Assembly (NCBI GenBank): GCA_029548585.1
Contig: JAKPNC010000165.1
Span: forward strand, 1-16,366
Length of the DNA stretch: 16,366 bases
Source of the DNA: a bacterium
GTDB taxonomy: Bacteria > Ratteibacteria > UBA8468 > B48-G9 > JAFGKM01
Reading direction: 5' to 3'
In this document: piece by piece, positions 6,405 to 13,513 of the stretch
How the letters are laid out: every line of letters begins with the position of its first letter
Position numbering within the stretch: the stretch's first letter is position 1
Program-made: the position numbers and the translations under genes
Notes under the pieces: model-generated
Database searches by the model: none
Seen by the model: the letters and a program-made list of their open reading frames with translations, nothing else
What the model was told of the DNA's origin: nothing

Positions 6405-7550
6405 TCAGGTACCGATAGAATCCAGAATTTTCAGGGTATCCGAAACCATCTTCTCGTCCTGGCATCCCGTACAGCACAGGTATACGCCTTTTCGGGGTAT
6501 GGAGTTCAGCAGTGGCTTTATCCTCTCAACGGGACACACGATAATAACCTTCTTGCCGCCTTCAAGGATCTTCCTGAAGAGGTCGATATGGAACATGGGA
6601 TCCCTGGGATATATTCTGTCATTCCTTGTAATGGGAACAAATTGTATGACATCAAGGGATTCCAGGGAAAGAAGCATATCAACGTGTTTTTTCTGTGTTT
6701 CCCCGTCAAGATGATATATGCCATAATCGACATGCTCCCAGAAAGACCTGAGTTCCGGCATTACAAAATCCCGGAACATCGACGGAGAAAAAGCCACTGA
6801 CAGATCACACTGGAGACTCCTGACCCTCCCGGGAGCCCACATCTGCATCCAGTCGATACTGCCTTCCTGGTAAGGAGAGATAATAGACGAGAGTTCGTCA
6901 TAAGTCTCTTTTCCCCATCCTATAATCCTTTCACGCAACTCCTTTACTTTGCCAGGCATGTCAACCATTGAGATGAGTGTCTTTTCCGGTCCGAACAATT
7001 CAGCGAAAACATCTATGGATGCCCCTATCCCCCCTACCGTGGTAAAATACTCTCCTTTTGAATTCTCCGCTGAAGTCTTTACGAGATTGCGGTAGAGGTT
7101 CCACCAACGATTTTCTCTTTCAAAATTTACCTTATCCGCATCTTCCCATCCTGAATAAGGACTCTTGTACCAGGCGCCGTTTTCGTAGAAAATCGGCTCA
7201 GCGCCAAGAAAAGTTACAGTGAACATGGCCCCGAGATAAACAAAATGAACAGGGAATGCTTCTCCCCCCCAAATAGTATTGGCAAGCCTTATCTCAAGAT
7301 TATTGAATACAACTTTGGGGTCGATGAATTTTTCCGGCACACGGTTGTCTTCCCTGCACGAGGAAATATGGGTCTTCTTCGGTGCTACCAGGGAAGCCGC
7401 GACCCGGTCGGTCTCTTCTCCTTTCCACCAGCTTGCCATCCGTTCCCTGGCTTCTTTCCAATCCGGTTTATACCTTTTAATGGCGGACTCCTTCAAAATG
7501 TATTTTTCAAAAATTTCCCAGGTTCTCTTTCTTCCCAATCCTGCAACCAT
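6405..7550 (-). CDS. URO-D-fold protein, corrinoid methyltransferase-like (MtaA/CmuA-type superfamily)
   Basis: 381 aa from ATG 7550; the frame is also open upstream to a TTG at 7595. It belongs to the uroporphyrinogen-decarboxylase superfamily of (beta/alpha)8 proteins that includes Zn-dependent methyl-corrinoid:thiol methyltransferases. The family-like N-terminus 'DWKEARERMASWWKGEETDR' is followed by 'TTVGGIGASIDVFAELFGPEKT' (in part), 'GSIDWMQMWAPGR', 'CDLSVAFSPSMFRDFVMPEL', the conserved 'YHLDG' and a C-terminal 'GVYLCCTGC'. The late His and Cys residues are plausible Zn ligands as in MtaA/CmuA. It is not expected to be haem-biosynthetic HemE, whose N-terminal substrate motif is absent. 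The start is uncertain: neither 7550 nor 7595 has a good RBS, and the conserved core begins about residue 30. It follows tolC on the same strand. Substrate unknown. Confidence 0.8.
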   Translation of the reverse strand: MVAGLGRKRTWEIFEKYILKESAIKRYKPDWKEARERMASWWKGEETDRVAASLVAPKKTHISSCREDNRVPEKFIDPKVVFNNLEIRLANTIWGGEAFPVHFVYLGAMFTVTFLGAEPIFYENGAWYKSPYSGWEDADKVNFERENRWWNLYRNLVKTSAENSKGEYFTTVGGIGASIDVFAELFGPEKTLISMVDMPGKVKELRERIIGWGKETYDELSSIISPYQEGSIDWMQMWAPGRVRSLQCDLSVAFSPSMFRDFVMPELRSFWEHVDYGIYHLDGETQKKHVDMLLSLESLDVIQFVPITRNDRIYPRDPMFHIDLFRKILEGGKKVIIVCPVERIKPLLNSIPRKGVYLCCTGCQDEKMVSDTLKILDSIGT

Positions 7551-7620
7551 TTGCCTTGCTGCAGACAGAGGACGCGCTTGCAAAACATGAAACAACTTGC
7601 CGGCAAAAGAGGAGAGAACC

Positions 7621-9168
7621 TTAAATGGATACTGTCGAAATACCCCTTCTCTCCAAAAGAGTTCCCTCGAGACGGAATAGTTCCACCATGGAATTAAGGT
7701 AGTTCACAACCGCCTCCACTTCGGATATCCTGCTATCAAGAAGATCTCTCTGGGCTTGCGCCACAAGGATCCCCGTTGACCTGCCAACCCTGAACTTTTC
7801 CGTCTCCGCTCTGAGTTTCTCCTCCTGGAATTTCCTGGTTACGGCCGTGGCCGATATCTGCTGGTAAAACCTTTCCACCCTGATGTACGCCGACCTGACA
7901 TCAAATTCCACCAGCTGACAGAGATTTTCAAGAGCTTCCTCCGATCTGTCCCTTAGAAGAAGAGCCCTTTTGTGTTCCGAGGCTGCCTGCCTGTTGCCGA
8001 CAGGCCACCCGAAGGTCAAGCCCGCCGAGATGTCGTAACTCCGTCCGGATATATCTCCGGCAGAACGAAAGAAGGAATCGCTATATCCTGTTTTCCCAAG
8101 GCTGATAAAGAAATCCATCCTCGGGAGAAGCCCGTTTTTTGTCCTTACTATCTCTAATTCTCCCCGCTCGACTCCAAGCCTTGCCTGGTTGAGATCCGGG
8201 CGCATTCGGAGCGCCAGATCGGAATGGACGTCGGCGCTGTCCAGTTTCACATCGGGCACAGCCGGCTCATTGATTGTCTTAATGCCACGGCTCCATGATG
8301 ACCCCTCGGGAAGGTTGAGAAGCCTAAGCATCCTGAGACGTAAAGTTTCAAGGTTGCTTTTTGCTTCGATAAGCGACTCTTTTCTCAACGCCACCTCTGC
8401 CTGTGCGGCGGCGAGTTCTATCTCCGCGATGCTTCCTGCGCTTATCCTTTCCTGGGTCTCCGTAAGCTGTTGCTCGGCCAGCCCGAGAGACTGGACATAT
8501 ATTTCCATCTGGCGGGCGGCAAGGGCGTAGTTCCAGTACGTTGTTTCAATCTCCGCGACAAGGCTTTCAGCAAAACCCCTGAGTTCCTGAGCCGAAGAGA
8601 GGGTGTCAAGCCTTGCCTGACGTATTTTTGCAAGGTTAAAATCGAGCCCTGCCCCCCTGAGCAGCGCCTGGGTTACGGAGAATCCCAGCCTCGTTGAATA
8701 CTGGTCGCTGTAGAGATCCGACCAGTCCTTCACGAAATCCAATTCTGCGGAAAGTTCCGTCCCCGTGGGCAATAACTTTGAAACGCCTGCGCCCGCTGAG
8801 CCGCGCCCGGATGTCGTATCCTCCTTTATTCCCGTCGTCCTGGACTCGGCGTTGACCCTCTCGCGGGATGAAGCAATTCCTGCAGATAAGAATGGATCAA
8901 AGACCGATCTCTCTCCTTCCTCGTAAGTCTTCATGATCCTCGGGTTGTATCTTTCAACCTGAAGAGCCTTATTATTACCGAGAGCCATGATGATAGCTTC
9001 CCCGAGAGATATCTCGAGAACGTCTCCTTTTGCCGCCATATCACCGGTCTCATTGAACGAGGAAGCCCGGGATTGAACGTTAAAAGAAAGGAAAAAAAGC
9101 AGCATGGCAACAGGAAAAAATTTAAAAAAGGCGATTCTTTCATATTCGTGATTAAACATATTCATCAT
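7621..9168 (-). CDS. TolC family outer-membrane efflux protein
   Basis: Trimeric outer-membrane channel and periplasmic tunnel, 515 aa, a usual length. A Sec signal peptide spans about 1-35 (hydrophobic 'FFPVAMLLFFLSFNV', cleavage near 'QSRA'). The mature protein shows two OEP repeats: 'LGEAIIMALGNNKALQVERY' opening the first, long heptad-rich helices ('AEIELAAAQAEVALRKESLI', about 250-290), then 'SDLALRMRPDLNQARLGVER' opening the second, beta-barrel parts ('DISAGLTFGWPVGNRQA') and a final helix pair ending 'VNYLNSMVELFRLEGTLLER'. The start is fixed by AGGAGG (9175-9180) six bases before the ATG. It lies 97 bp downstream of the adaptor gene and presumably works with that adaptor. Confidence 0.93.
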   Translation of the reverse strand: MMNMFNHEYERIAFFKFFPVAMLLFFLSFNVQSRASSFNETGDMAAKGDVLEISLGEAIIMALGNNKALQVERYNPRIMKTYEEGERSVFDPFLSAGIASSRERVNAESRTTGIKEDTTSGRGSAGAGVSKLLPTGTELSAELDFVKDWSDLYSDQYSTRLGFSVTQALLRGAGLDFNLAKIRQARLDTLSSAQELRGFAESLVAEIETTYWNYALAARQMEIYVQSLGLAEQQLTETQERISAGSIAEIELAAAQAEVALRKESLIEAKSNLETLRLRMLRLLNLPEGSSWSRGIKTINEPAVPDVKLDSADVHSDLALRMRPDLNQARLGVERGELEIVRTKNGLLPRMDFFISLGKTGYSDSFFRSAGDISGRSYDISAGLTFGWPVGNRQAASEHKRALLLRDRSEEALENLCQLVEFDVRSAYIRVERFYQQISATAVTRKFQEEKLRAETEKFRVGRSTGILVAQAQRDLLDSRISEVEAVVNYLNSMVELFRLEGTLLERRGISTVSI

Positions 9169-9210
9169 GGTTTTCCTCCTGAATCATAAAACTCATGAAC
9201 ATCTGTACAT

Positions 9211-9233
9211 AAAAGCCTTCCATCAGGGCTTTT
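9211..9233 (-). terminator. Hairpin between adaptor and tolC genes (attenuator-like)
   Basis: AAAAGCC/GGCTTTT perfect 7-bp stem with a 9-nt loop in the 97-bp spacer; on the transcribed minus strand it ends GGCTTTTATG, that is with four U's. It could terminate part of the transcripts and lower tolC relative to the adaptor, or protect the upstream mRNA end. Confidence 0.45.
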
Positions 9234-9265
9234 CAGGAAAGGCATGTCAAAAATGATTTTAAAAC

Positions 9266-10468
9266 TCACTCTTTCCCTTGTTTATCAGGGTCATCCACAT
9301 CAGATCCTGCAAGCTTATCCGGTATTGTCACAAAAGAACCTTCATTAAGGAGGTGCTGTCCGAGGGTTACAACCCGCCCCTCAATCGCAGGCTCAAGGAT
9401 CTCCACAATTTCGGGTGTTGATATTCCAGTCCTGACCGGAACAAAACTCACTTTCATCTCCTTCTCATCGAGAAGGAACACTCCCTGCCTGTTTTCCCTT
9501 TTCGTGAGGGCGGCATATGGAACCGTCACCGCGTTCTTATGCTGCTCAGTTTCAATCTTAGCCCTGGCAAAAGCGCCCGGCTTCAGAAGATATCCCGGGT
9601 TGGGAATGAGAACCTCTATTGCGGCTGCGCGGGATGTCTCCTTCAGGGCGGGAGAAAGACGCACTATTTTCCCTGTGAATTCCCTGCCTTGCATAACATC
9701 GGTTGTCAGCAGAACAGGCTGTCCCACCCGCACCCTCGAATAATCCTCCTCGGGCACGTAAAGCTCGGCTTTCATGGTTGATATATCAATGACGGAGACA
9801 ATCGGGCGGCCGGCAGAAAGCATTTCGCCCTCGTCAACATACTTTTCCCCCACAACTCTCCTGCCGCTTCCATCTTCCCATGAGGCCCTTACCTGGGTGA
9901 AGGACAGCCTTATCTCCGCAGCCCTTAGCGCAGCCTTTCTTTGCTCAACCTGGGCCATCGCAACCCTGTTTCTGGCCTCGCTTGCCTTATATGAAGCCTC
10001 CGACTTGTCGAGTTCCGATTCCGAGGCTATCTTCTTCTCTCTGAGAACTTTGATCCGTTCATATTCCTTGTGCGCCGCATCCAGGGCGCTCTGGGATTCG
10101 GACAGGCTTGCCATGGCAACCTCCAGCCCTGCCCTGGCCTCCTCGACATCCTGAAGGTGCTCCTGGTTGTCAAGCGTGGCTATCAGCTGGCCGTTCTGAA
10201 CGGTATCTCCCATCTCAACGAGCATCTTCTCGAGACGGCCTGAAATTTTGGGAGCGACGTCAAACCTCGACATGGGCAGGAGAGAACCGGTAAGTTCTTC
10301 AACATTGCTTATGTCTCTGCGTTCAACGGGCATAATTTCAACGGCAACGGTTGAGCGGGCAGGACCTTTGCCAGGAGACTTCCTTAAACCTGATATCCTT
10401 ACGTAAACCCTGAAACCGAAAAGAATTGCCAATGCCAGGATAACCACCTTCAGAATTATTCTTCTCAT
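9266..10468 (-). CDS. HlyD/RND-type periplasmic adaptor (membrane fusion protein)
   Basis: Links an inner-membrane pump to TolC across the periplasm. 400 aa. The N-terminal hydrophobic segment (about 4-20, 'ILKVVILALAILFGF') has no lipobox Cys, so it is a membrane anchor or signal. Domains in order: beta strand and first half of the lipoyl domain ('VAPKISGRLEKMLVEMGDTV', 'GQLIATLD'), an alpha-helical hairpin about 105-175 (Ala/Glu-rich, 'KVLREKKIASESELDKSEAS'), second lipoyl half, beta-barrel ('VPEEDYSRVRVGQPVLLTTD') and membrane-proximal domain ('VPYAALTKRENRQGVFLLDE'). An upstream in-frame start at 10522 exists, but GGAGGAAATA directly before the ATG at 10468 settles the start there. No pump gene is adjacent, which is unusual for this family. 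Confidence 0.92.
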   Translation of the reverse strand: MRRIILKVVILALAILFGFRVYVRISGLRKSPGKGPARSTVAVEIMPVERRDISNVEELTGSLLPMSRFDVAPKISGRLEKMLVEMGDTVQNGQLIATLDNQEHLQDVEEARAGLEVAMASLSESQSALDAAHKEYERIKVLREKKIASESELDKSEASYKASEARNRVAMAQVEQRKAALRAAEIRLSFTQVRASWEDGSGRRVVGEKYVDEGEMLSAGRPIVSVIDISTMKAELYVPEEDYSRVRVGQPVLLTTDVMQGREFTGKIVRLSPALKETSRAAAIEVLIPNPGYLLKPGAFARAKIETEQHKNAVTVPYAALTKRENRQGVFLLDEKEMKVSFVPVRTGISTPEIVEILEPAIEGRVVTLGQHLLNEGSFVTIPDKLAGSDVDDPDKQGKE

Positions 10469-10499
10469 TATTTCCTCCGGATGAACATGTTTATTGAGT

Positions 10500-10529
10500 A
10501 TTGTATCTGAAATGTACCACACTTGTCAT
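10500..10529 (-). promoter_or_regulatory. Promoter of the adaptor-tolC unit
   Basis: Minus strand: ATGACA (10529-10524), 18-nt spacer, TACAAT (10505-10500), each 5 of 6 to consensus, giving a leader of about 25-30 nt before the GGAGG of the adaptor gene. A CACTT/AAGTG inverted repeat (10520-10535) covers the -35 and is a candidate operator. The rest of the gap up to 10667 shows nothing firm. Confidence 0.45.
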
Positions 10530-10667
10530 TAAGTGAACCAATGGCACTCCATCCTGCATCCTCCGCTTACGGGCAGTTTCCTTATATTAACCTCGTCGTC
10601 TCCTTCAAAGAAGGCCGCGTGTAAAGTCAATTGCCCTATATGCATCTACGGGAAGAATATCCCCCTG

Positions 10668-12155
10668 TCAATCGTTTTGCCCGGTGCAGATGCAGCCTCC
10701 CTTCCATGCGCCGCACAAGCTGCATCTTTCCGTCTGTGTGTTTACCGGATATCCTTTCGCCTCTCCCGGTCCAAGCATAACGAAAGATGTTCTGCTTCCG
10801 GGAATTCCATTAAGATTGACATGCAATTCATTGATATCATCAACTTTTTCCGAATATAAAACAAATCCTGCCTGCCAGGCCATATCCGCGGTTTCATCTA
10901 TTTTCCAGCCCGGGGGACCTTCTATAGAAATATCCTTCCTTACTCTTTCTCCATTACGTTCAAGATGTATCCCTATGGTTTTGGATATTCCGGGCTTCAA
11001 CACCGGCGCGCCGTTATAGTGGAGCCACACATCGATCTCCCCTGTTCTCCCGACTGCCGACATGGGTTCCTGCATGAGGGATTTAAGAGCAAGTTCATTT
11101 CTCGACAACAGGGAAAGAACATTTTTGGGAAAGGATCCTGCAGAGGATATTATTTCAACTGTTTCAGATTTGCTTTTTATAAAAGTTTTTGCGAGCGACA
11201 CGGTTCGAATTGTCAGTTCGTTTATATTCCCGGGCGCCCCCGAAATCCTGTTGAACCTGTGGATTGCTATTTCTTCCCCTATGGGAGCCTTCCATTTTTC
11301 AGGGATGTTTCTTTTGCCGCCCAGTATTCCCAGGAGAGCCCCCAGGGTGGCTCCCGTGCAGTCTGTATCATACCCGCAGTTAACAGCCTTGCATATCCTG
11401 TCTCCGAAATCCTTGCCGTACAGCCACCCTATAACCGTAAAGCCATGGTTCTGGGCGGCGTGGCAGACGTTTTGCTCCCTTCCAAACGCATCAAGGATCC
11501 TCTGCCTCGCCCGGGCCCATGAAATATTGTTCCTGAAGCACCATACGGCTTCCCTCACTGACCGTGATACCTCGCAATAGGGGGGAATCATTTCAAGCCC
11601 TATATCCAGCAGGGCAAAAGGGTCATCAATTAGAAATGCCGCGCTTTCAACAGCCGCCCAGAACATTTCCCCGAATGTCCCCTCCCCTCCGGCGTGATCA
11701 AGGGAAGAATCCTTCCATGCCATCGATGATGCAAGCTGGGGATCTCCTGGGGAAAGGCATGCCCATATTTCACTTCTTATGGGAGAACCCATTTCGTCAA
11801 TGTAATGGTTTTCAAAACAACCTGAAACCGGAGGCGTCAATCCCCTTGCAAGATTCCTGTTGCAGAAACCGTATTCGTTCCAGGGGTAAGGAGAAGCGTA
11901 TTTTTTCCAGTACCCGGCAAACTCCCTAAGTGGCGGGTCTATACCTTTCTCCTCGATAAGCTTAAGCCATATAAGCTGCAGATCAAGGTCGTCGTTTGGA
12001 GTTGCCCTGTCAGGCAGAGGGCTGTAATAATCGAGGCAATTAACCCATTTCTGTCCTTCGAAGGGAGCCCCGAGAGTTCCACCGATATTTTTGCCAATCC
12101 AGCATCCGGCTATTTTATTCTTAAGGATTTCTTCGGAAATAAGTATTTTCTCCAT
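10668..12155 (-). CDS. ADP-ribosylglycohydrolase (ARH) family protein with Cys-tailed C-terminal extension
   Basis: 495 aa from ATG 12155 (a TTG five codons earlier is the alternative). The ARH fold occupies about 8-320: 'IAGCWIGKNIGGTLGAPFEG', a first acidic motif N54-D-D-L-D58 (family usually T/S-D-D-T) and the second metal motif 'GYDTDCTGATLGALLG' with D263, D265 and T267, which bind the two Mg2+ ions. These enzymes remove ADP-ribose from proteins, e.g. DraG on nitrogenase reductase, but many bacterial members act on unknown substrates. The extension from about 335 looks like a beta-sandwich ('GAPVLKPGISKTIGIHLERN', 'IEGPPGWKIDE') and ends with C478-x2-C481-x6-C488-x-C490, a possible metal knuckle. 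It has no signal peptide. It has its own promoter and stands between two other units. Confidence 0.85.
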   Translation of the reverse strand: MEKILISEEILKNKIAGCWIGKNIGGTLGAPFEGQKWVNCLDYYSPLPDRATPNDDLDLQLIWLKLIEEKGIDPPLREFAGYWKKYASPYPWNEYGFCNRNLARGLTPPVSGCFENHYIDEMGSPIRSEIWACLSPGDPQLASSMAWKDSSLDHAGGEGTFGEMFWAAVESAAFLIDDPFALLDIGLEMIPPYCEVSRSVREAVWCFRNNISWARARQRILDAFGREQNVCHAAQNHGFTVIGWLYGKDFGDRICKAVNCGYDTDCTGATLGALLGILGGKRNIPEKWKAPIGEEIAIHRFNRISGAPGNINELTIRTVSLAKTFIKSKSETVEIISSAGSFPKNVLSLLSRNELALKSLMQEPMSAVGRTGEIDVWLHYNGAPVLKPGISKTIGIHLERNGERVRKDISIEGPPGWKIDETADMAWQAGFVLYSEKVDDINELHVNLNGIPGSRTSFVMLGPGEAKGYPVNTQTERCSLCGAWKGGCICTGQND

Positions 12156-12265
12156 CTTTTGAATCTTCAATTTTGAAACGCAAGATTTTTCCCAAACTAT
12201 TGAAAATATCTCCTCATTACTTTCAAAGGAGCTCTTTTAACCCGGAATCCTGGCTTTCTCTTCAA

Positions 12266-12294
12266 ATTTTACTCCGGCATGCCTTGCATGTCAA
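12266..12294 (-). promoter_or_regulatory. Strong sigma70 promoter for the ARH-family gene
   Basis: Minus strand: perfect TTGACA (12294-12289), 17-nt spacer, TAAAAT (12271-12266), about 110 bp before the ARH start. The spacer contains the 8-bp palindrome GGCATGCC, a possible repressor site. Confidence 0.6.
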
Positions 12295-12372
12295 AGAAAT
12301 TTCCTTAAGACATTCATGATTTTACTTCTTTGGGCTAATGATAATTTTCAATTACAATTATAGAAATAAGAA

Positions 12373-12464
12373 CTTGAGTTCCCCATATACAACGGGGCAA
12401 GAAAGAAAGGGGGAAGACATCCTCCCCCTTCCGCACTGATTCCCTGTCGGCTGCCCAGGGGAAT
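12373..12464. ncRNA. Three tandem hairpins, possible small RNA
   Basis: In the 503-bp gene-free stretch 12156-12658, three stem-loops follow each other: CTTG-bulge-CCCC with GGGGCAAG (12373-12401), AAGGGGGA/TCCCCCTT (12407-12430) and ATTCCCTG/CAGGGGAAT with one bulge (12439-12464). On the plus strand the last is followed by a T-rich tract (12471-12481), as at an sRNA terminator. On the minus strand the middle hairpin is followed by TTTCTTTCTT. No known RNA family is recognised and the promoter is unclear. Confidence 0.3.
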
Positions 12465-12611
12465 TTCACGTTATATTTTTCTTGAATCTGCGCCCCCGGG
12501 CTTGCATGCACTGAAGCTTTTGGAACGACAGAGTGGAATTGGGGTTATGACAGCGTGAGGAAGATTCATGCAAACAGGACGGGAAAACCACCGGAATATT
12601 CTGATCCGGTC

Positions 12612-12640
12612 TTGACAACCACACATTTGTGCGGTAATAT
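12612..12640 (+). promoter_or_regulatory. lexA promoter with probable LexA operator in the spacer
   Basis: TTGACA (12612-12617), exactly 17 nt, TAATAT (12635-12640). The spacer, plus the first base of the -10, forms a dyad at 12618-12635, ACCACACATTTGTGCGGT: its half-sites ACCACACAT and ACCGCACAA (the second read on the other strand) agree at 7 of 9 positions. A dyad lying between -35 and -10 directly upstream of lexA is best explained as the autoregulatory SOS operator. It is unlike the E. coli CTGT-N8-ACAG box, as expected for other phyla. A CCGGA/TCCGG repeat (12591-12609) lies just upstream. Confidence 0.7.
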
Positions 12641-12658
12641 TCCCACGAAGGGTAAAAC

Positions 12659-13249
12659 ATGGAACTTACAGAAAAACAGAGAGAGATACTGAGGTATATA
12701 GAGGAGTTCGCCGGAGAGAATGGAGCCCCTCCCACAATAAGGGAGATAGGCAGCAGGTTTTCGTTATCCTCTACGGGAAGCGTGAGGGACCACCTGAAAG
12801 CACTGGCGGCAAAGAGGTATATTGAATGCATTCCGGGTAAATCCCGCGGGATAAAGCTTTTAAGGAAAACCCGGTTGTCTTCAATTCCTGTTGCGGGAAG
12901 AATTGTCGCGGGAGCGCCCGGGCTTGCAACGGAAAACATTGATGGTGAAATAGAGGTTGGCGAAAGGCTTGCAGGCAGGGGCTCTTTTGCCCTCAGGGTA
13001 AAGGGGGACAGCATGGCCGGGGCAGGCATACAAGAAGGAGATTATGTGATAGTCCATCAACAGAGCACCTGCGAACAGGGAGAAATAGTCATTGCGATGA
13101 CAGGAGACGAAGCCACAGTGAAGAGATTCAGGCGCAAGGGGAAGAAAATCATCCTTGAACCGGCCAATCCGGCTTACAGCCCGATAGAGACGGACGGGGA
13201 TGTAAGGATAATAGGCAAGGTTGTGGGTCTTATAAGGTATTACAAGTGA
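12659..13249 (+). CDS. lexA: LexA repressor (SOS regulator, autocleaving serine peptidase)
   Basis: Represses SOS genes and is inactivated by RecA-stimulated self-cleavage. 196 aa, standard. The N-terminal winged HTH (1-70) includes 'PPTIREIGSRFSLSSTGSVR'. The cleavage site is A84-G85 in 'GRIVAGAPG', the same position as in E. coli. The S24 peptidase domain has nucleophile S118 ('KGDSMAGAG') and general base K155 ('EATVKRF'), all intact. The C-terminus 'IGKVVGLIRYY' is the usual final strand. AAGGG upstream supports the ATG at 12659. It heads an operon with a DUF6504-like gene, dinB and a DUF72 gene, so those genes are predicted to be SOS-induced together with lexA from the promoter described above. 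Confidence 0.96.
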   Translation: MELTEKQREILRYIEEFAGENGAPPTIREIGSRFSLSSTGSVRDHLKALAAKRYIECIPGKSRGIKLLRKTRLSSIPVAGRIVAGAPGLATENIDGEIEVGERLAGRGSFALRVKGDSMAGAGIQEGDYVIVHQQSTCEQGEIVIAMTGDEATVKRFRRKGKKIILEPANPAYSPIETDGDVRIIGKVVGLIRYYK

Positions 13250-13264
13250 AAAAGGATCCCGGAA

Positions 13265-13513
13265 ATGATGGAAGAAATAATGGAACAGGTAGAGGTTGGC
13301 GCCGTATTTGGGAAGGGAAGGCTGAATCCGAGGTGGTTCATATGGAAAGAAAGGAAATACCCTGTTGAAAAGGTAAGCTACTCCTGGCAGGAGAAGAACG
13401 GACAGGAGAAGGTCTGCTGTTTTTCCGTCTTAGCGGGAGCAAATCTTTACGAGCTTTCATTCTATACTATTACACTCAAATGGATGCTCAACAGGATATA
13501 TATAGAGGGGTGA
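13265..13513 (+). CDS. Small DUF6504-like protein in the lexA-dinB operon
   Basis: 82 aa, function unknown. The layout 'GRLNPRWFIWKERKYPVEKV' followed by 'YSWQEKNGQEKVCCFSV' and 'GANLYELSFYTITLKWMLNR' resembles, from memory, the DUF6504 family of actinobacteria ('P-x-F-x-W-R-G-R-x-Y-x-V', then a Trp, then 'Y-x-L-x-F ... W-x-L-x-R'), which is often encoded beside the ImuB/DnaE2 mutagenesis genes. The predicted structure is a small all-beta fold with conserved aromatics. AAGGA (13252-13256) supports the start. It begins 15 bp after lexA and its end overlaps the dinB start, so it is translationally coupled to the polymerase. A role as an accessory factor in translesion synthesis is inference from position and similarity. 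Confidence 0.8.
   Translation: MMEEIMEQVEVGAVFGKGRLNPRWFIWKERKYPVEKVSYSWQEKNGQEKVCCFSVLAGANLYELSFYTITLKWMLNRIYIEG

Noticed and set aside
9504..10293. Several plus-strand frames opposite the adaptor gene
   Set aside because: They are shadows of the HlyD-type coding sequence, with no RBS or recognisable domains.
10517..10523. ACCACAC at the adaptor promoter as a second LexA site
   Set aside because: Only one half-site matches the lexA dyad and the other half is missing.
10542..10557. Sigma54-like TGGCAC...CTGC
   Set aside because: The GG to GC spacing is one base too long, and it points away from the minus-strand genes on both sides.
10529..10645. 38-codon minus-strand frame upstream of the adaptor gene
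   Set aside because: It has no RBS, overlaps the adaptor promoter, and its product is unrecognisable; probably chance.
12466..13029. 187-aa minus-strand frame over the lexA 5' end
   Set aside because: It lies antisense to the clearly coding LexA, with a Ser/Pro/Phe-rich shadow composition.
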